Shown here: positions 42,146-51,318 of the stretch, piece by piece
Numbering within the stretch: the first letter of the stretch is position 1
Layout of the letters: each line of letters starts with the position of its first letter
Assembly: GCA_016234495.1 (NCBI GenBank)
Contig: JACRBI010000040.1
Span: 62,001 to 126,000, forward strand
Direction of reading: 5' to 3'
DNA from: Chloroflexota bacterium
GTDB lineage: Bacteria; Chloroflexota; Anaerolineae; Anaerolineales; Villigracilaceae
DNA: 64,000 nucleotides
Notes under the pieces: model-generated
What the model saw: only the letters and a program-made list of their open reading frames with translations
The model's database searches: none
Told to the model about the DNA's origin: nothing
Made by a program: the position numbers and the translations under genes

Positions 42146-44122
42146 ATGAAAAAAATATTTATCGGTTTTGCCGCACTGTTATTCCTTGCGCAGGCTTGCG
42201 CGTCTCCCACGCCCGAGCCTATCCCCACCGTTTTACCAGTGCCAACCATCAGCGTAACCGAAGCCCCGGTCACGGAACCAGTTCCCGGCCTCGAAGGACT
42301 CGGTGGGGAGCCATGTCCAGAAAGTGACTTCACCTGCGTCACGCTCACCGTCCCGCTCAATCATTTTGACTCCAGCGACCCGCGCACGACGGATGTTGTT
42401 TTTGCGATCCTGCCGGCGACGGGCGAACGCAAAGGCATGTTTGTGACAGCCACTGGCGGACCCGGCTCGGCAGGCCTTGCCAGCGCGGATGATTACACGG
42501 CGGCATTTGACGCCTCGATCCCCGAGCATTTTGACATTGTCTTTTTCGACCAGCGCGGCGTGGGGCAATCCGGCGGATTGCAGTGCGCGGACGCGGCGGC
42601 CGCTTTTTATCGTAGAGATTGGAGCGCAAGCACGCCCGAAGAGGAAGCCGCGATGCTGGACTCGGCGCGCACATTTTCAAGTGAGTGTGTGGCTGAAATG
42701 GGCAGCCCTGAAATACTGCCCTACCTCGGCACCGACCAGAGCGTGGAAGATTTGGAATCTTTCAGGCAGGCGATGGGCGATGAAAAGCTCTGGCTGTACG
42801 GCGAAAGTTACGGCACGCAATATGCCCAGACCTACGCGGCGGCGCATCCTGACCATGTGGCAGGATTGATCTTGGATGGCACAGTAGATTTGACTCTTTC
42901 AAGTCAGGAATATTATGTCGGGCAGACGAATGCCTTCAGCGACGTTTTACAGCTCACGCTCGAAGCCTGCAATGCGGATGACTTCTGCGCCGAGTCGATG
43001 GGCGGCGGTGACGCGGTCGCGGCGTACGATAAGCTGGCCGCGCTCCTCAAGCAAGGTCCACAGCCTTTTGATTTCCCACTGCCCTCGGGCGGAACCGCCC
43101 GCCGCGCGTTCAACTTCTCTGATCTTGAATATACCGCAATAAGCTACCTGTATTCAGAATCATCGCGAATGCTTTTTCTGCGCGCGCTGGCAGCCTACTC
43201 GCGCAGCAAAGACCTTGTCCCCCTGGCACGCACGCTGTACGACTCGCTGGCGCTCGACCCTGAAACTCTGGACGCAATCCCCGACCCGAGTTATTCAGAC
43301 GCCATCTACTACAGCGTGGAATGTCAGGACTATGGTTTCTTCAGCGGCACACCCGAAGAACGCGCCGAAGCCTGGCTGCGCGCCGGCGATGAAATTGACG
43401 CAGCCGTCCCGTATTTCTCATCGATCTTTTATGGCGACCTGCCGTGCGCCTTCTGGCCGGACGCCCGCGCCGATAATACTCGTCCCGCACCGTTAACCGC
43501 CGAAGGAATCCCCACGCTTGTGCTCGGCGCAATCGCCGACCCCGCCACGCCGGTCTCGAACGGGCAGGATGTATTCAGCCGCCTCGCCGACGGCTATCTC
43601 GTCACGCAGGACGGCGGTCCGCATATCATCTATGGGCGCGGCGTTGCGTGCATTGACGATCTCGTTACGAATTTTTTGGTGAACGATGAAATGCCTGCAA
43701 GCCGTGAGACCACCTGCGAAGGCTCGGTGACGAATGATTTCGTTCCACTCGCACCGCTCGAAGCGGCACACTTCGCCGATCTGCTCGACGCATTTGTTTC
43801 TGTGGACAACGAAATTTATTATCTCCCCGAATATTATTATTGGGATTTGGAAACGCCCACATCAGTCGGATGCCCCTTCGGCGGCGAATTATCATTTGAA
43901 GCGACGGACAGCGGCGATTCAATTCAACTCGATGCCTGCTCCTTCACGAAAGGCTTTTCTCTCACCGGCAGCGGATCCACCAACTACGACGAAGGCACGT
44001 TCAGCCTCGAAGTAAATGTCAGCGGGCTGAAAGACGGCTCGCTGACCTACACCCGCGACAGCGAAGGCGCGCTGCACGTCACCGGCACATACGGCGGCGA
44101 GGCTGTTGATCTTTCGGAGTAA
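42146..44122 (+). CDS. Secreted lipoprotein alpha/beta hydrolase, TAP-like/S33 family
   Basis: A 658-residue predicted lipoprotein: a signal peptide with lipobox LAQAC (Cys about 20), then a Pro/Thr linker. The hydrolase part has TATGGPGSAG (HGGPG-like oxyanion loop), FDIVFFDQRGVGQSGG and the nucleophile elbow LYGESYGTQYA (Ser about 222). A TAP-like C-terminal region carries IPTLVLGAIADPATPVSNGQ and the His in GGPHIIYGR. It is similar to tripeptidyl-aminopeptidase/proline iminopeptidase-like enzymes, probably an extracytoplasmic peptidase. The last 120 residues form an extra beta-rich domain. AAAAAGGAATC within the previous gene is its ribosome site. Confidence 0.88.
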   Translation: MKKIFIGFAALLFLAQACASPTPEPIPTVLPVPTISVTEAPVTEPVPGLEGLGGEPCPESDFTCVTLTVPLNHFDSSDPRTTDVVFAILPATGERKGMFVTATGGPGSAGLASADDYTAAFDASIPEHFDIVFFDQRGVGQSGGLQCADAAAAFYRRDWSASTPEEEAAMLDSARTFSSECVAEMGSPEILPYLGTDQSVEDLESFRQAMGDEKLWLYGESYGTQYAQTYAAAHPDHVAGLILDGTVDLTLSSQEYYVGQTNAFSDVLQLTLEACNADDFCAESMGGGDAVAAYDKLAALLKQGPQPFDFPLPSGGTARRAFNFSDLEYTAISYLYSESSRMLFLRALAAYSRSKDLVPLARTLYDSLALDPETLDAIPDPSYSDAIYYSVECQDYGFFSGTPEERAEAWLRAGDEIDAAVPYFSSIFYGDLPCAFWPDARADNTRPAPLTAEGIPTLVLGAIADPATPVSNGQDVFSRLADGYLVTQDGGPHIIYGRGVACIDDLVTNFLVNDEMPASRETTCEGSVTNDFVPLAPLEAAHFADLLDAFVSVDNEIYYLPEYYYWDLETPTSVGCPFGGELSFEATDSGDSIQLDACSFTKGFSLTGSGSTNYDEGTFSLEVNVSGLKDGSLTYTRDSEGALHVTGTYGGEAVDLSE

Positions 44123-44129
44123 ATTTCTT

Positions 44130-44218
44130 ACGACATTGCGAGGGCGTTAGCCCAAAGCAATCTCCTCCGAGTGTTGGGGATTGCTTCGTCGTCGCTTCGC
44201 GGCTCCTCGCAATGACAT
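44130..44218. repeat. Family E element (GACATTGCGAGG ... CCTCGCAATGAC)
   Basis: GACATTGCGAGG faces CCTCGCAATGTC-like sequence, with AAGCAATCTCC and GGGATTGCTTC arms inside. It fills the convergent gap between the TAP-like hydrolase and the AAC(3)-like gene. Same layout as 25476-25600. Confidence 0.85.
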
Positions 44219-44222
44219 CAGG

Positions 44223-45005
44223 TTACGACCACCTGACCGCAGTACACCGTTCGCAATCCTGTCTTTGGCAGAGCAATGCGAACGGATTTTCTTTAATTTG
44301 CTCCCCCACCACTTTGATCAAACTTTTGAGATGAATCGCCTGCACGAGCGCATTCCCAATTTCCACGCGGCGCGTGTATTTCTCCAAGGCTGGCGTAATG
44401 GCATTGAAACCGTCCGAGTCGCCGGGGAAGCCGGGACATTCCACCACTTTGTCCGGGGTCAGCGCCCAGCGGATGAATTGCATCCGTCCCGCAAGTTTCT
44501 CGGCGTAATGAATACTCGTGTTGACGGTGTGATCCACTCCCAGCAGCAGCACCCAGCCGTCCTGTTCCGCCAGCGACCCGATCGGCGCCAGCGGATCATA
44601 AATCCTCTGGCTGTTGAGGATCGCATCCGCGTGGATGCCTGCAAAAGATTGAATGGGATGCGAGGAGCGTTTCGCTTTCGGATGTTTGCGAAGTGTCTCC
44701 GCCAGCATGCCCATCATTTTGTCCGCGGGCATATCGGGGTGAAATGCTTCGGCCATTTTGTTCAGGTCCGTTTCGCTGCCGTAGATCATTCCATTTTTGG
44801 GCGGTCCAGTTTGCGGGTTGAGCATGGATTTGTAGGTAAAAGTTGGCATGATGATTCCTCGCACAGAATCCTGCAACGCGCTGAGCATCGTCTCTGCGCC
44901 GCCCTCGATGTGTCCGAATGCTTTCAGCGAGGCATGCGCGATGACAAGTTGCTTCGATAACTGAAGTTTTTCGAGCCCGGATTTAATTTCAGAAATAGAG
45001 GTCAT
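44223..45005 (-). CDS. AAC(3)-family N-acetyltransferase
   Basis: Start placed at the ATG at 45005 (MTSISEIKSGLEKL). The frame continues 20 codons upstream only through a word repeat and begins there at a TTG. The 260 residues carry Antibiotic_NAT landmarks: VIAHASLKAFGHIEGGAETM near the N-terminus, IIMPTFTYKS, and WVLLLGVDHTVNTSIHYAEKL with the catalytic-region His/Asp. The family includes aminoglycoside 3-N-acetyltransferases and many chromosomal relatives acting on other amines. Resistance should not be assumed. The C-terminus has CQRQDCERC, a cysteine-rich tail that may bind metal. Confidence 0.85.
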   Translation of the reverse strand: MTSISEIKSGLEKLQLSKQLVIAHASLKAFGHIEGGAETMLSALQDSVRGIIMPTFTYKSMLNPQTGPPKNGMIYGSETDLNKMAEAFHPDMPADKMMGMLAETLRKHPKAKRSSHPIQSFAGIHADAILNSQRIYDPLAPIGSLAEQDGWVLLLGVDHTVNTSIHYAEKLAGRMQFIRWALTPDKVVECPGFPGDSDGFNAITPALEKYTRRVEIGNALVQAIHLKSLIKVVGEQIKENPFALLCQRQDCERCTAVRWS

Positions 45006-45008
45006 GGG

Positions 45009-45104
45009 TTTGTCGAATGGTCGGATGGTCGAATAGTCAGGTAGTCTGCTGGCCGCATTTGACAAACGACTAACTGACCAGCTGACTAAGTGACTACATA
45101 ACTA
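45009..45104. repeat. GTCGAATGGTCGGATGGTC word-repeat array with inverted arm
   Basis: Words of the form (G)GTCGNATGGTC and AGTCAGGTAGTC, then GACTAACTGACCAGCTGACT in the complementary sense. It occupies the gap between the AAC(3)-like gene and the enoyl-CoA hydratase stop. Confidence 0.85.
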
Positions 45105-45875
45105 CCTCCCCTTCCAATTCGGCTTGCGTTTTTCGATGAAGGCTTTCATGCCTTCCTTTTGATCTTCCGTGGAAAACAGCGGATAGAAATTCCGCTTCTC
45201 GGCTTTCAGACCTTCTGTGAGCGTGGTCTCGAACGCGGCATTGACCGCATCCTTCGCCATGCGGACGGCTAGCGGCGCGCGCGCTGCGATCTCTTCCGCG
45301 AAGGCCACGGCCGCATCGAGATATCCATCCACAGGCACAACGCGATTTGCCAACCCGAATTGCAGCGCCTCGGCGGCGGTCAGCGTGCGGTTGTTGATGA
45401 CCATTTCCATGGCGAGGTTTTTTCCGAGCAGGCGCGCGAGGCGCTGAGTCCCGCCTGCGCCGGGGATCACGCCGATGGTGATTTCAGGCTGGCCGAACTT
45501 CGCTGATTCAGAGGCGATGATCATGTCACATGAAATGGCAAATTCACAGCCGCCGCCCAGCGCCCAGCCTGAAACAGCCGCGATCACAACTTTCTTGATG
45601 CCGCGGATGCGGTCCCATTTTTCCACGCGGCCCTGACCGATCATTTCAAATGGAGAAGCATAGGCCATTTCTTTTATGTCCGCGCCGGCGGCGAAAGCTT
45701 TTTCGTTGCCGGTCACAATCATCGCGCCGATATTTTCATCCGCATCAAAGGCTTCGAGCGCGTCGAATAGCTCGGTCAACATGGTGGAATTGAAAGCGTT
45801 CATTGCCTGTGGACGATTGAGCGTGACAATGCCCACGCGCCGGCGAATTTCTGTCAGGATGGTTGTGTAGGTCAT
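45102..45875 (-). CDS. Enoyl-CoA hydratase/isomerase family protein
   Basis: Start placed at the ATG at 45875 (MTYTTILTEIRRR) with GGAGTC before it. A 257-residue crotonase-fold enzyme. The oxyanion hole is in AFAAGADIKEM (about 61-71) and VSGWALGGGCEFA (about 97-109). Catalytic-position acids lie in FGQPEITIGVIPGAGGTQRL (about 128-147), matching the Glu pair of true enoyl-CoA hydratases. It probably hydrates trans-2-enoyl-CoA in beta-oxidation. A MaoC-type hydratase occurs further along the window, but not in the same operon. Confidence 0.93.
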   Translation of the reverse strand: MTYTTILTEIRRRVGIVTLNRPQAMNAFNSTMLTELFDALEAFDADENIGAMIVTGNEKAFAAGADIKEMAYASPFEMIGQGRVEKWDRIRGIKKVVIAAVSGWALGGGCEFAISCDMIIASESAKFGQPEITIGVIPGAGGTQRLARLLGKNLAMEMVINNRTLTAAEALQFGLANRVVPVDGYLDAAVAFAEEIAARAPLAVRMAKDAVNAAFETTLTEGLKAEKRNFYPLFSTEDQKEGMKAFIEKRKPNWKGR

Positions 45876-45924
45876 GCAAGACTCCTTTTTGTACTTTTTT
45901 TCTCTACCGTACAAAACCCAGGCG

Positions 45925-46006
45925 GGACGCAGATAAACGCTGATTTCGCTGATAAAAAAGAATTAAATCTGCGTTTTCTGCGCGCGAAGCGATCAGCGTC
46001 CTGATT
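45925..46006. repeat. GACGCAGATAAACGCTGATTT-type inverted repeat
   Basis: GACGCAGATAAACGCTGAT is answered by ATCTGCGTTTTCTGCGCG and GATCAGCGTCC. It is a common intergenic repeat type in environmental Anaerolineae. It lies between divergent genes and may include their promoters. Confidence 0.85.
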
Positions 46007-46101
46007 CTAAAATGAACGGCAGAGATTTTTTCGATTCTACACGAGAAATGGAATTATGCTACCATTGCCATCATCATTATCATGAGGAGAAAAAACATAA
46101 C

Positions 46102-46500
46102 ATGGACATTCTATTAATTGCTCACTCCCACCTGCGCTGGCTGGTCGTCATCGCGGCGGTGATTGCCATCCTCAAATTTGCGCTGGGCTGGCTGCGCGGC
46201 GGCGCCTTCAAGGGCATGGATCGCGGCCTCTCTGCCGCTTTCAGCGGACTGGTGGATTTGCAAGCCGCGCTTGGGCTTATCTACCTGATTTGGGACGGCG
46301 TGGCAAAGACAGGCTTCCCCATGTTCCGCATCGAACATGCCGTGACGATGATCTTTGCCGCATTCGTCGGTCACCTTCCTGCACGCTGGAAAAATGCCGA
46401 TGACAAGACCCGCTTCCGCAATTCGCTGATCATTGTGACTGATGTGCTGATCATCATCTTTGTCGGGGTGGCGAGACTGCCGGACGGCTGGAGCAGGTAA
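46102..46500 (+). CDS. Four-helix membrane protein with conserved histidines (cytochrome b-like hypothetical)
   Basis: Start placed at the ATG at 46102, with GAGGAG 12 bases upstream; the 30 residues before it (Cys/His-rich, including YHCHHHYH) are probably not translated. The 132-residue product has four hydrophobic helices and histidines at AHSHLRW (helix 1), RIEHAVTM (helix 3) and VGHLP. Similar small proteins are labelled cytochrome B in some databases because of the LHSxLRW motif. Haem binding is possible but unproven. Confidence 0.7.
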   Translation: MDILLIAHSHLRWLVVIAAVIAILKFALGWLRGGAFKGMDRGLSAAFSGLVDLQAALGLIYLIWDGVAKTGFPMFRIEHAVTMIFAAFVGHLPARWKNADDKTRFRNSLIIVTDVLIIIFVGVARLPDGWSR

Positions 46501-46650
46501 CAGTTAAAGTCCAGACCGTGTTGAAGCGCCGATAAAACCAGCGGAGCAATGACTCAAATCACACACAACTCAAAATCCTTCTCACATTATATTAATTCAT
46601 GATAAACTACCTTACCGTTCAGGCTGGACGCTGACTTAATTGGAGAAGAG

Positions 46651-46968
46651 ATGGAAAACAAGTTATATGTAGGCAACCTGCCCTACGCCGCCAGCGAAGA
46701 GGATATCAAGGCCCACTTCAGCAAGGCTGGCACTGTCACTTCCGTTGCGCTCATCGTAGATCGCGCAACCAACCGCGCAAAAGGCTTCGGCTTTGTGGAA
46801 ATGTCTTCAGCCGAAGAAGCCCAGAAGGCCATCAACATGTTCAATGGACAGGATTTTATGGGGCGGGCCATTACCGTCAACGTTGCCCGTCCACGCGAAG
46901 ACAAACCCCGCAATTTCGGCGATAGGAATCGTGATCGCAATGGCGGCGGTGGACGGAACCGCTACTAG
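46651..46968 (+). CDS. RRM-type RNA-binding protein
   Basis: A 105-residue protein with one RNA recognition motif: RNP2 KLYVGNLPY (4-12) and RNP1 RAKGFGFVEM (about 43-52), each with the aromatic residues that stack on RNA. A short tail, NRDRNGGGGRNRY, is Arg/Gly-rich. This layout is that of the bacterial/cyanobacterial Rbp family, often cold-induced RNA chaperones. TGGAGAAGAG sits directly before the ATG. A bidirectional terminator follows. The gene is monocistronic. Confidence 0.95.
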   Translation: MENKLYVGNLPYAASEEDIKAHFSKAGTVTSVALIVDRATNRAKGFGFVEMSSAEEAQKAINMFNGQDFMGRAITVNVARPREDKPRNFGDRNRDRNGGGGRNRY

Positions 46969-47001
46969 AAAAAATCCCAGCCCTGAACTTGAATGAAAAT
47001 T

Positions 47002-47027
47002 AACAGCCCCGCTGATGCGGGGCTGTT
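47002..47027. terminator. Intrinsic terminator between convergent RRM and S41 genes
   Basis: AACAGCCCCGC pairs perfectly with GCGGGGCTGTT around TGAT, followed on the plus strand by ATTGTTTT and on the minus strand by AATTTTCATT. Confidence 0.88.
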
Positions 47028-47055
47028 ATTGTTTTAATCATTCCGGCTGTGCTGG

Positions 47056-48444
47056 CTAATGCCCAAGCAAGCTCAGCGCCGCAACTATGGCCGGGTCATT
47101 TTCGAAGGTGAATGTGTCCCAATCGGCGTGGGCTTCCACATCTGTGACGATGCCGGTCTCTTCCCAATTGGCATGGGATACGGCAGGGTTGAATGTTTCA
47201 GCGGCGATCCAAATTCTCGAACCATCATCGAAATCATAACCATGCAGTGTTTCCACATTTCCCAAACTGGTCTGGCCGACAATTTTTGCGCGCCCGGAAT
47301 CCTTGAGGATGCCCGAAAATATTTCGCCGAAGCTGGCAGTATCTTCGCTGACGAGCACGATCAAAGGCACATCCTGCGAGTTGTGGATCGAATTCGGGTT
47401 GATCACAAATGGGCGCGCATCTTCGCGGCTGACAAATTCGCCGAGCGTGCCTGCGGTAAAGAATTCCATGATCGGCTCAACCACGTCACTGCTGCCTCCG
47501 CCGTTCATGCGGTTGTCGAGGATCAATCCATCCAGCGGACCGAAACTATTTAACGCGTCCTCAATTTGCTGCGGAAGGGTGCGGTCAAAAAAAGAGGGGA
47601 TGAAAATGTAACCGACACGCGAACCATCCGTCGTTGGGACAAGACGCGCATCGATCAATGAGGGGCCTTGAATGCGTTCGCGGACAAGCATCACATCCCG
47701 CGGCTCCTGCCCCGGTGATTTGACAGTCAGCACTGTGGACGAGCATTCCGGTCCGCGCGCCAGGTGGCTGTAGACTTCTCCATTTTCAATGATGGGTTTT
47801 CCGTCGATTGCAAGGATGGCATCGTGCGTTTTCAGGCCGCCATGTTCAGCAGGCGAATTTGGAAAAACGGAGATCAGCGTGACCTGTTCCTTGTCCATTT
47901 GGGGCAGGAGAAAAACGCCCACGCCGACAAACTCGTTATTGCCCGACAACTCTGCTTCATCGCCAGCCACATCCACCGGCGACAAAAAGGAGGAATGTTC
48001 ATCGCCAAGTTCCGTGATCATTTCAGACATCGTGAAGTAAAACTCTTCCGTGGTCAGCCCCGCGCTGATCTCTGCCTGATATTTTGAAACGACCGCAGGC
48101 CAGTCAATTCCATTGAAGTCCGGATAGACATAAACGCGTTCGATCACGTCCACGGTTTGGTCAAAGACTTGCTGTTGAAGCGCCCGGGAGATCTCAGGAT
48201 TCCCTTCGGTCTGAGGCGTGGGTTGAGCCAGCGCCGTGGCCGGGGATATCGTCGCGAGCGGGACATTCTCACAAATAGGCGGGACATACGCCGGAGATAA
48301 CGGCTCGGGCGTGACCGTCGGGGTGGTGGTTAGCGTTACAGTCGGCGGGGGTGTCGCTGTTGGCGGGATCACCAGGCTGGTCACATAATTGCAAGCCAGC
48401 ATGGATGCGATCAGGAAAGCATAGGTTATCCATTTAAGTTTCAT
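47056..48444 (-). CDS. S41-family tail-specific protease-like lipoprotein with Asn at the usual Lys position
   Basis: A 462-residue predicted lipoprotein: signal peptide with lipobox SMLAC (Cys18) and a Pro/Thr linker to about 55. A PDZ domain (FPNSPAEHGGLKTHDAILAIDGKPI) precedes the S41 protease core with LDGLILDNRMNGGGSSDVV. Ser371 in SEDTASFGE is the nucleophile. In CtpA/Prc the catalytic Lys follows 25 residues later in TFGKG; here that position is Asn396 in SLGNVE. The protein could use another base or be inactive. AGAGG lies before the ATG. Confidence 0.88.
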   Translation of the reverse strand: MKLKWITYAFLIASMLACNYVTSLVIPPTATPPPTVTLTTTPTVTPEPLSPAYVPPICENVPLATISPATALAQPTPQTEGNPEISRALQQQVFDQTVDVIERVYVYPDFNGIDWPAVVSKYQAEISAGLTTEEFYFTMSEMITELGDEHSSFLSPVDVAGDEAELSGNNEFVGVGVFLLPQMDKEQVTLISVFPNSPAEHGGLKTHDAILAIDGKPIIENGEVYSHLARGPECSSTVLTVKSPGQEPRDVMLVRERIQGPSLIDARLVPTTDGSRVGYIFIPSFFDRTLPQQIEDALNSFGPLDGLILDNRMNGGGSSDVVEPIMEFFTAGTLGEFVSREDARPFVINPNSIHNSQDVPLIVLVSEDTASFGEIFSGILKDSGRAKIVGQTSLGNVETLHGYDFDDGSRIWIAAETFNPAVSHANWEETGIVTDVEAHADWDTFTFENDPAIVAALSLLGH

Positions 48445-48492
48445 GACACATTACCTCTCAAGTGAAGAAGGGGACACTATACGATAAACCCA

Positions 48493-48522
48493 AACCTCCG
48501 AGGCTTTGAAGACCTCGGAGGT
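48493..48522 (-). terminator. Hairpin after gyrA (family C-like, terminator or repeat)
   Basis: AACCTCCGAGG pairs with CCTCGGAGGTT around a short centre. The T run is good on the plus strand and weak on the minus strand. It lies 14 bases past the gyrA stop and resembles the stem at 21383-21415, so it may be a repeat reused as a terminator. Confidence 0.6.
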
Positions 48523-48535
48523 TTTTGGCGCAAAT

Positions 48536-51094
48536 CTATTTCTTCTTTTTCTTCACAGCTTTTTTTGCTGCAACTTTCTTCGCGGGTTTCGCTGCTTTTT
48601 CTTTCTTCTTTCCTTCTTTCTTTTCTTCCTTCACCACTTTGACAAATCTTTCCACAGTCCAGGCCACAATTACAGAAGTAACAGCCTCGCCCGGCTTCAC
48701 TTCCACAATGGCATCGCCCTTGGTTGCGGCGCGTTTGCGGATTCCAGCCGCATCCAGCCGCGCGGACTTGGGCGCGCCCTTGCTGGTGTGGATGGTGGCA
48801 ATGTGATTCGGTTTGCCCGAAGCCACACCCGCGATCGTGACCTTCTTTTGCAGCGGCCATGCGACCACTCCCTTGCCGTACCGTCCCTGCGTTGGGAACT
48901 CCTTTTCGGCGACGCGCTTGGCCTTGCCGTCAGATGTCATCAGCAGGATTTCACCTTCGGCGGGCAGGATTTCCGCGCCAACCAATTCATCTTTGTCGTC
49001 CAGTTTGATTCCGTTCACACCCGCAGCGACGAGTCCCATCGGGCGCACGTCATCTTCCTTGAAGCGGATCGCCATACCCTGTGAGGTGACCAGCAGAATA
49101 TCCTTTTTCGCCCCGTCAGTTAACCCCACCCAGCCGAGCCTGTCGCCTTCGTTGACTCGCGCCAGCGCAAACGTCTGCGCCGAGGGGCCGGGCAATTCGG
49201 TGACGAGACTCTTCTTGACCAGGCCAAAGCGCGAGACCGTGATGACACAAGTCTCGGGCGCGAATTCAGAGCGTTTGGCAGGCAGGGAAAATAAAGCTGC
49301 CAGTGTATCTTCTTCGGTCAGCGGCGACGCTTTGAAATATGGAACACCGTCAGATAAATGTCCGTTCGCGCCGATCTCTGGCAGGGTGTGCAATGCGATT
49401 GCAGCCGCCTTGCCATTTTCCGCAACCAGATAAAGCGTGTCAGTTGATGAGGCTCTGACGAGGAAATGCGGCGCTTCATTCCCCGATGGGCGCGGCGCTT
49501 TGTCTTCATGTGTGCGGGCGATGATGCCATCTGCGGTGACACCGATCCAGACAGTCTGCTCGGTGATCAAGTCAGTGGCGACCAATGACCTGACGCCTTT
49601 GCCGCTCTTCTTGAGGTTCACAATTTGAGTGCGGCGTCTGTCACCATAAGCGGCTTTCACGCGCAGCAATTCATCCGATACCACGCCGCGCATCAACTTC
49701 GGAGATTTCAACAGCGTGGTTAAATCTTTGATAATCCCAGCGACTTCTTTATATTCAGTTTCGATCTTCTTGCGTTCGAGCGCAGCCAGACGGCGCAATT
49801 GCATGTCGAGGATCGCGTTGGCCTGCAACTCGGTCAGCTTGTAACGCTTCATCAGTTTTTGCCGGGCAGTCTCAACGTCCGGCGCTGACCGAATGATGTT
49901 AATGATCTCATCCAAATTCTTTAATGCGATCAAATATCCTTCGAGGATATGCGCGCGGGCTTTGGCTTTTTCCAGATCAAATTCAGCGCGGCGTTTGATG
50001 ATCGTTAAGCGATGTTCAACATAAACGCGCAATGCCTGCTTCAAAGTTAATGTGCGCGGCTCGCCATCGACCAATGCCAGCAAGTTGATACCGAATGTAG
50101 TTTGCATGGGTGTGCGTTTATAGAGTTCGCGCAGCACAGATTCAGGTTCGGCATTCTTTGTCATCTCAAGCACGATGCGCATACCTTGACGATCTGACTC
50201 ATCGCGCAAGTCGGACAGCCCTTCGAGATGCCCATCGCGCGCAAGCTCGGCAATGCGCTCGATCAAACTGGACTTGTTGACCTGATACGGTAATTCTGTG
50301 ACAATGATTCGGCTTTTGCCTCTTTCCATCTCCTCGATGTGCGCCTTGGCCTGCACAGTGACTCGTCCGCGCCCCGAACCATACGCAGACTCAATATCCT
50401 CTTCGCCTTTTTCCTGAATGATAATTCCGCCCGTCGGAAAATCAGGTCCCTGCACAAACTCCATCAATTGCTCAACATCGATATCGTCGAGCTTGTCCCA
50501 CTTCTCGATCATGTACACCAGCGCGTCCACGATCTCGCCAAGGTTATGCGGCGGGATGGACGTTGCCATACCGACGGCGATACCTGTTGCGCCGTTCACC
50601 AGTAAATTCGGGATCGCAGAGGGAAGAACGCCCGGCTCTTCGAGTGTGTCATCAAAGTTCGGAACAAAGTCAACTGTTTCTTTGTTGAGATCAAATAATA
50701 TATCAAGCGCGGCAGAAGTAAGCCTTGCCTCGGTATAACGCATCGCGGCTGGCGGGTCGCCGTCTACGGAACCGAAATTTCCCTGACCATCCACGAGCAA
50801 CGTCCGCATGGAGAAATCCTGCGCCATGCGCGCCATCGCTTCGTAGACCGCCGAGTCGCCATGCGGGTGATATTTACCGAGTACTTCACCGACGATACGA
50901 GCGGACTTCTTATAAGCCGTATCCGCGCGGATGCCCATGTCGTACATCGAGTAAAGGATGCGCCTCTGCACTGGCTTAAGTCCGTCACGCGCATCAGGCA
51001 GCGCGCGCGAGACAATGACGCTCATCGCATAATCGAGATAGGATTGCTGCATTTCACTGTCAATGTCTATTTTTCTAACGATACCGAGTTCCAT
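48536..51094 (-). CDS. gyrA: DNA gyrase subunit A with lysine-rich tail
   Basis: Start placed at the ATG at 51094 ([12 protein letters not shown]), with GGGAG five bases upstream; the longer frame crosses a repeat. An 852-residue type IIA topoisomerase subunit. The catalytic Tyr is Tyr120 in [13 protein letters not shown], and the quinolone pocket [10 protein letters not shown] has Ser81 and Glu85. The C-terminal beta-pinwheel includes [14 protein letters not shown], a degenerate GyrA box, favouring gyrase over ParC, though this is not certain. The last 30 residues are almost only Lys, Ala and Glu and extend past the pinwheel. Confidence 0.92.
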   Translation of the reverse strand: MELGIVRKIDIDSEMQQSYLDYAMSVIVSRALPDARDGLKPVQRRILYSMYDMGIRADTAYKKSARIVGEVLGKYHPHGDSAVYEAMARMAQDFSMRTLLVDGQGNFGSVDGDPPAAMRYTEARLTSAALDILFDLNKETVDFVPNFDDTLEEPGVLPSAIPNLLVNGATGIAVGMATSIPPHNLGEIVDALVYMIEKWDKLDDIDVEQLMEFVQGPDFPTGGIIIQEKGEEDIESAYGSGRGRVTVQAKAHIEEMERGKSRIIVTELPYQVNKSSLIERIAELARDGHLEGLSDLRDESDRQGMRIVLEMTKNAEPESVLRELYKRTPMQTTFGINLLALVDGEPRTLTLKQALRVYVEHRLTIIKRRAEFDLEKAKARAHILEGYLIALKNLDEIINIIRSAPDVETARQKLMKRYKLTELQANAILDMQLRRLAALERKKIETEYKEVAGIIKDLTTLLKSPKLMRGVVSDELLRVKAAYGDRRRTQIVNLKKSGKGVRSLVATDLITEQTVWIGVTADGIIARTHEDKAPRPSGNEAPHFLVRASSTDTLYLVAENGKAAAIALHTLPEIGANGHLSDGVPYFKASPLTEEDTLAALFSLPAKRSEFAPETCVITVSRFGLVKKSLVTELPGPSAQTFALARVNEGDRLGWVGLTDGAKKDILLVTSQGMAIRFKEDDVRPMGLVAAGVNGIKLDDKDELVGAEILPAEGEILLMTSDGKAKRVAEKEFPTQGRYGKGVVAWPLQKKVTIAGVASGKPNHIATIHTSKGAPKSARLDAAGIRKRAATKGDAIVEVKPGEAVTSVIVAWTVERFVKVVKEEKKEGKKKEKAAKPAKKVAAKKAVKKKKK

Positions 51095-51110
51095 AGTTGC
51101 TCCCAAAGAA

Positions 51111-51185
51111 TTCACCACAGAGAACACGGAGTTCACGGAGAAAACAAAAAAGATTCTTTGTGTTCTCTGTGTGCTCCGTGGTGAA
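51111..51185. repeat. Family D intergenic inverted repeat (TTCACCACAGAGAACACGGAG type)
   Basis: TTCACCACAGAGAACACGGAG is answered by CTCTGTGTGCTCCGTGGTGAA across an A-rich centre. It sits in the divergent gap upstream of gyrA, 17 bases from the ATG, and so is part of its leader or promoter. Confidence 0.88.
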
Positions 51186-51318
51186 AAGTTGTTCTATTTT
51201 TGGGCTTATCTTACGGGGAAAGAGAAAAGGCGTCAAGTGCGGCGACTCTCTCACCTTTCAGGCGCTGGATTTGAATATTTAAAGGCAGTAAAATCACCCA
51301 AAAACATAGAGGTGACTT

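Noticed and set aside
44223-45005. Acquired aminoglycoside-resistance gene
   Set aside because: No mobile element or resistance context, composition like its neighbours, and the family has many chromosomal members with other roles.
45006-45065. Longer AAC(3)-like start (TTG) adding 20 residues
   Set aside because: The added residues are translated word repeat (RLPDYSTIRPFDKP) and the TTG has no ribosome site.
46012-46101. Cys/His-rich N-terminal extension of the four-helix membrane protein
   Set aside because: The ATG at 46102 begins the conserved part; the extension runs through the leader next to a repeat and holds the ribosome site.
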